Source: UBA5232 sp964557565 (lineage in GTDB: Bacteria; Patescibacteriota; Dojkabacteria; SC72). From it: a stretch of DNA of 14,743 nt. The stretch spans positions 1 through 14,743 of the forward strand of contig CAZLAH010000014.1 of NCBI GenBank assembly GCA_964557565.1, in the 5' to 3' direction. The position numbers and the translations under genes were made by a program. Below the pieces are notes generated by a model. The model did not search any database. It was not told the origin of the DNA and saw only the letters and a program-made list of their open reading frames with translations. This document shows, piece by piece, positions 14,605 to 14,743 of this stretch (the stretch's first letter is position 1; each line of letters opens with the position of its first letter).

Positions 14605-14743
14605 TTACAACCCCTTGAATCCAATTTCTTGTTTGTACATAGGGGCTTCTGTACCAAAGAATGTCTTGGATATACCCATGTACTTTGCATCAGAAGCAAC
14701 CACTACTGTAGGATGTGAATAGTTGTAGAGTCGAAGATCTCTT
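14605..14743 (-). CDS. C-terminal end of an unknown protein (partial)
   Basis: On the minus strand, entering from the right edge, a frame stays open for 45 codons to a TAA at 14607-14605. It reads like the end of a folded protein: RDLRLYNYSHPTVVVASDAK, then KTFFGTEAPMYKQEIGFKGL. The codon use (AGA, ATA, TTT-rich) fits the window. It lies 44 bases ahead of the pilin-like gene in the same direction, so it is probably in the same operon. No family can be named from 45 residues. Confidence 0.6.
   Translation of the reverse strand, partial: RDLRLYNYSHPTVVVASDAKYMGISKTFFGTEAPMYKQEIGFKGL

Noticed and set aside
1..14743. CRISPR array, insertion sequence or phage genes
   Set aside because: No regularly spaced repeats, terminal inverted repeats, transposase or phage proteins were found.
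1..14743. TGA read as glycine or tryptophan
   Set aside because: All recognised genes are full length with TGA as stop, and tryptophan and glycine positions use TGG and GGN.

Overview
The window is a low-GC bacterial segment with short intergenic gaps, frequent 1-base gene overlaps (TAATG junctions), few Shine-Dalgarno sites and several single-pass membrane proteins of unknown function. A bacterial origin is supported by a tRNA-His with an encoded G-1 and CCA end, a glmS ribozyme in front of glmS, and -10/-35 promoter-like sites. The compact style and the pairing of 2-oxoacid:ferredoxin oxidoreductase with a fused ADP-forming acyl-CoA synthetase suggest a small-genome anaerobe or fermenter. 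A patescibacterial (CPR) or Firmicutes-like lineage is possible, but the sequence alone does not settle this. Sixteen genes end in TAA or TAG and none in TGA.

Layout. 1-3643, minus strand: tRNA-His(GTG); a 102-aa unknown protein; a membrane-anchored protein with a degenerate M23 (LytM-like) fold; a membrane-anchored 225-aa unknown protein; glmS; and the glmS ribozyme with a 20-bp perfect palindrome just upstream of it. 3711-5311, plus strand: a coupled cluster of a JAMM/MPN-like metalloprotease candidate, an AlkD-type DNA alkylation repair protein and a 66-aa unknown. 5323-7179: a divergent pair made of a small ECF-like membrane protein (minus) and a stand-alone [FeFe]-hydrogenase H-cluster-type domain (plus) that keeps the four [4Fe-4S] cysteines but lacks the catalytic cysteine; the latter is coupled to a GuaD-type deaminase. 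7182-8897, plus strand: pyrG with its own promoter. 8894-14743, minus strand: an operon read as a partial unknown protein, a pilin-like membrane protein, 2-oxoacid:ferredoxin oxidoreductase alpha (gamma-alpha fusion) and beta, and the fused ADP-forming acyl-CoA synthetase. Its last stop codon overlaps the pyrG stop codon.

How the genes work together. The kor/acd operon would turn a 2-oxoacid into acyl-CoA plus reduced ferredoxin, then convert the acyl-CoA to the free acid with ATP formation. GlmS makes glucosamine-6-phosphate for the cell wall, and the ribozyme gives product feedback on its mRNA. PyrG makes CTP. The H-cluster-type protein is probably a sensor or redox protein rather than a hydrogenase. 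The most notable items are the glmS ribozyme with its upstream palindrome, the JAMM-like gene with no ordinary start codon, the divergent membrane/H-cluster pair with apparently leaderless promoters, and the atypical CTP synthase.
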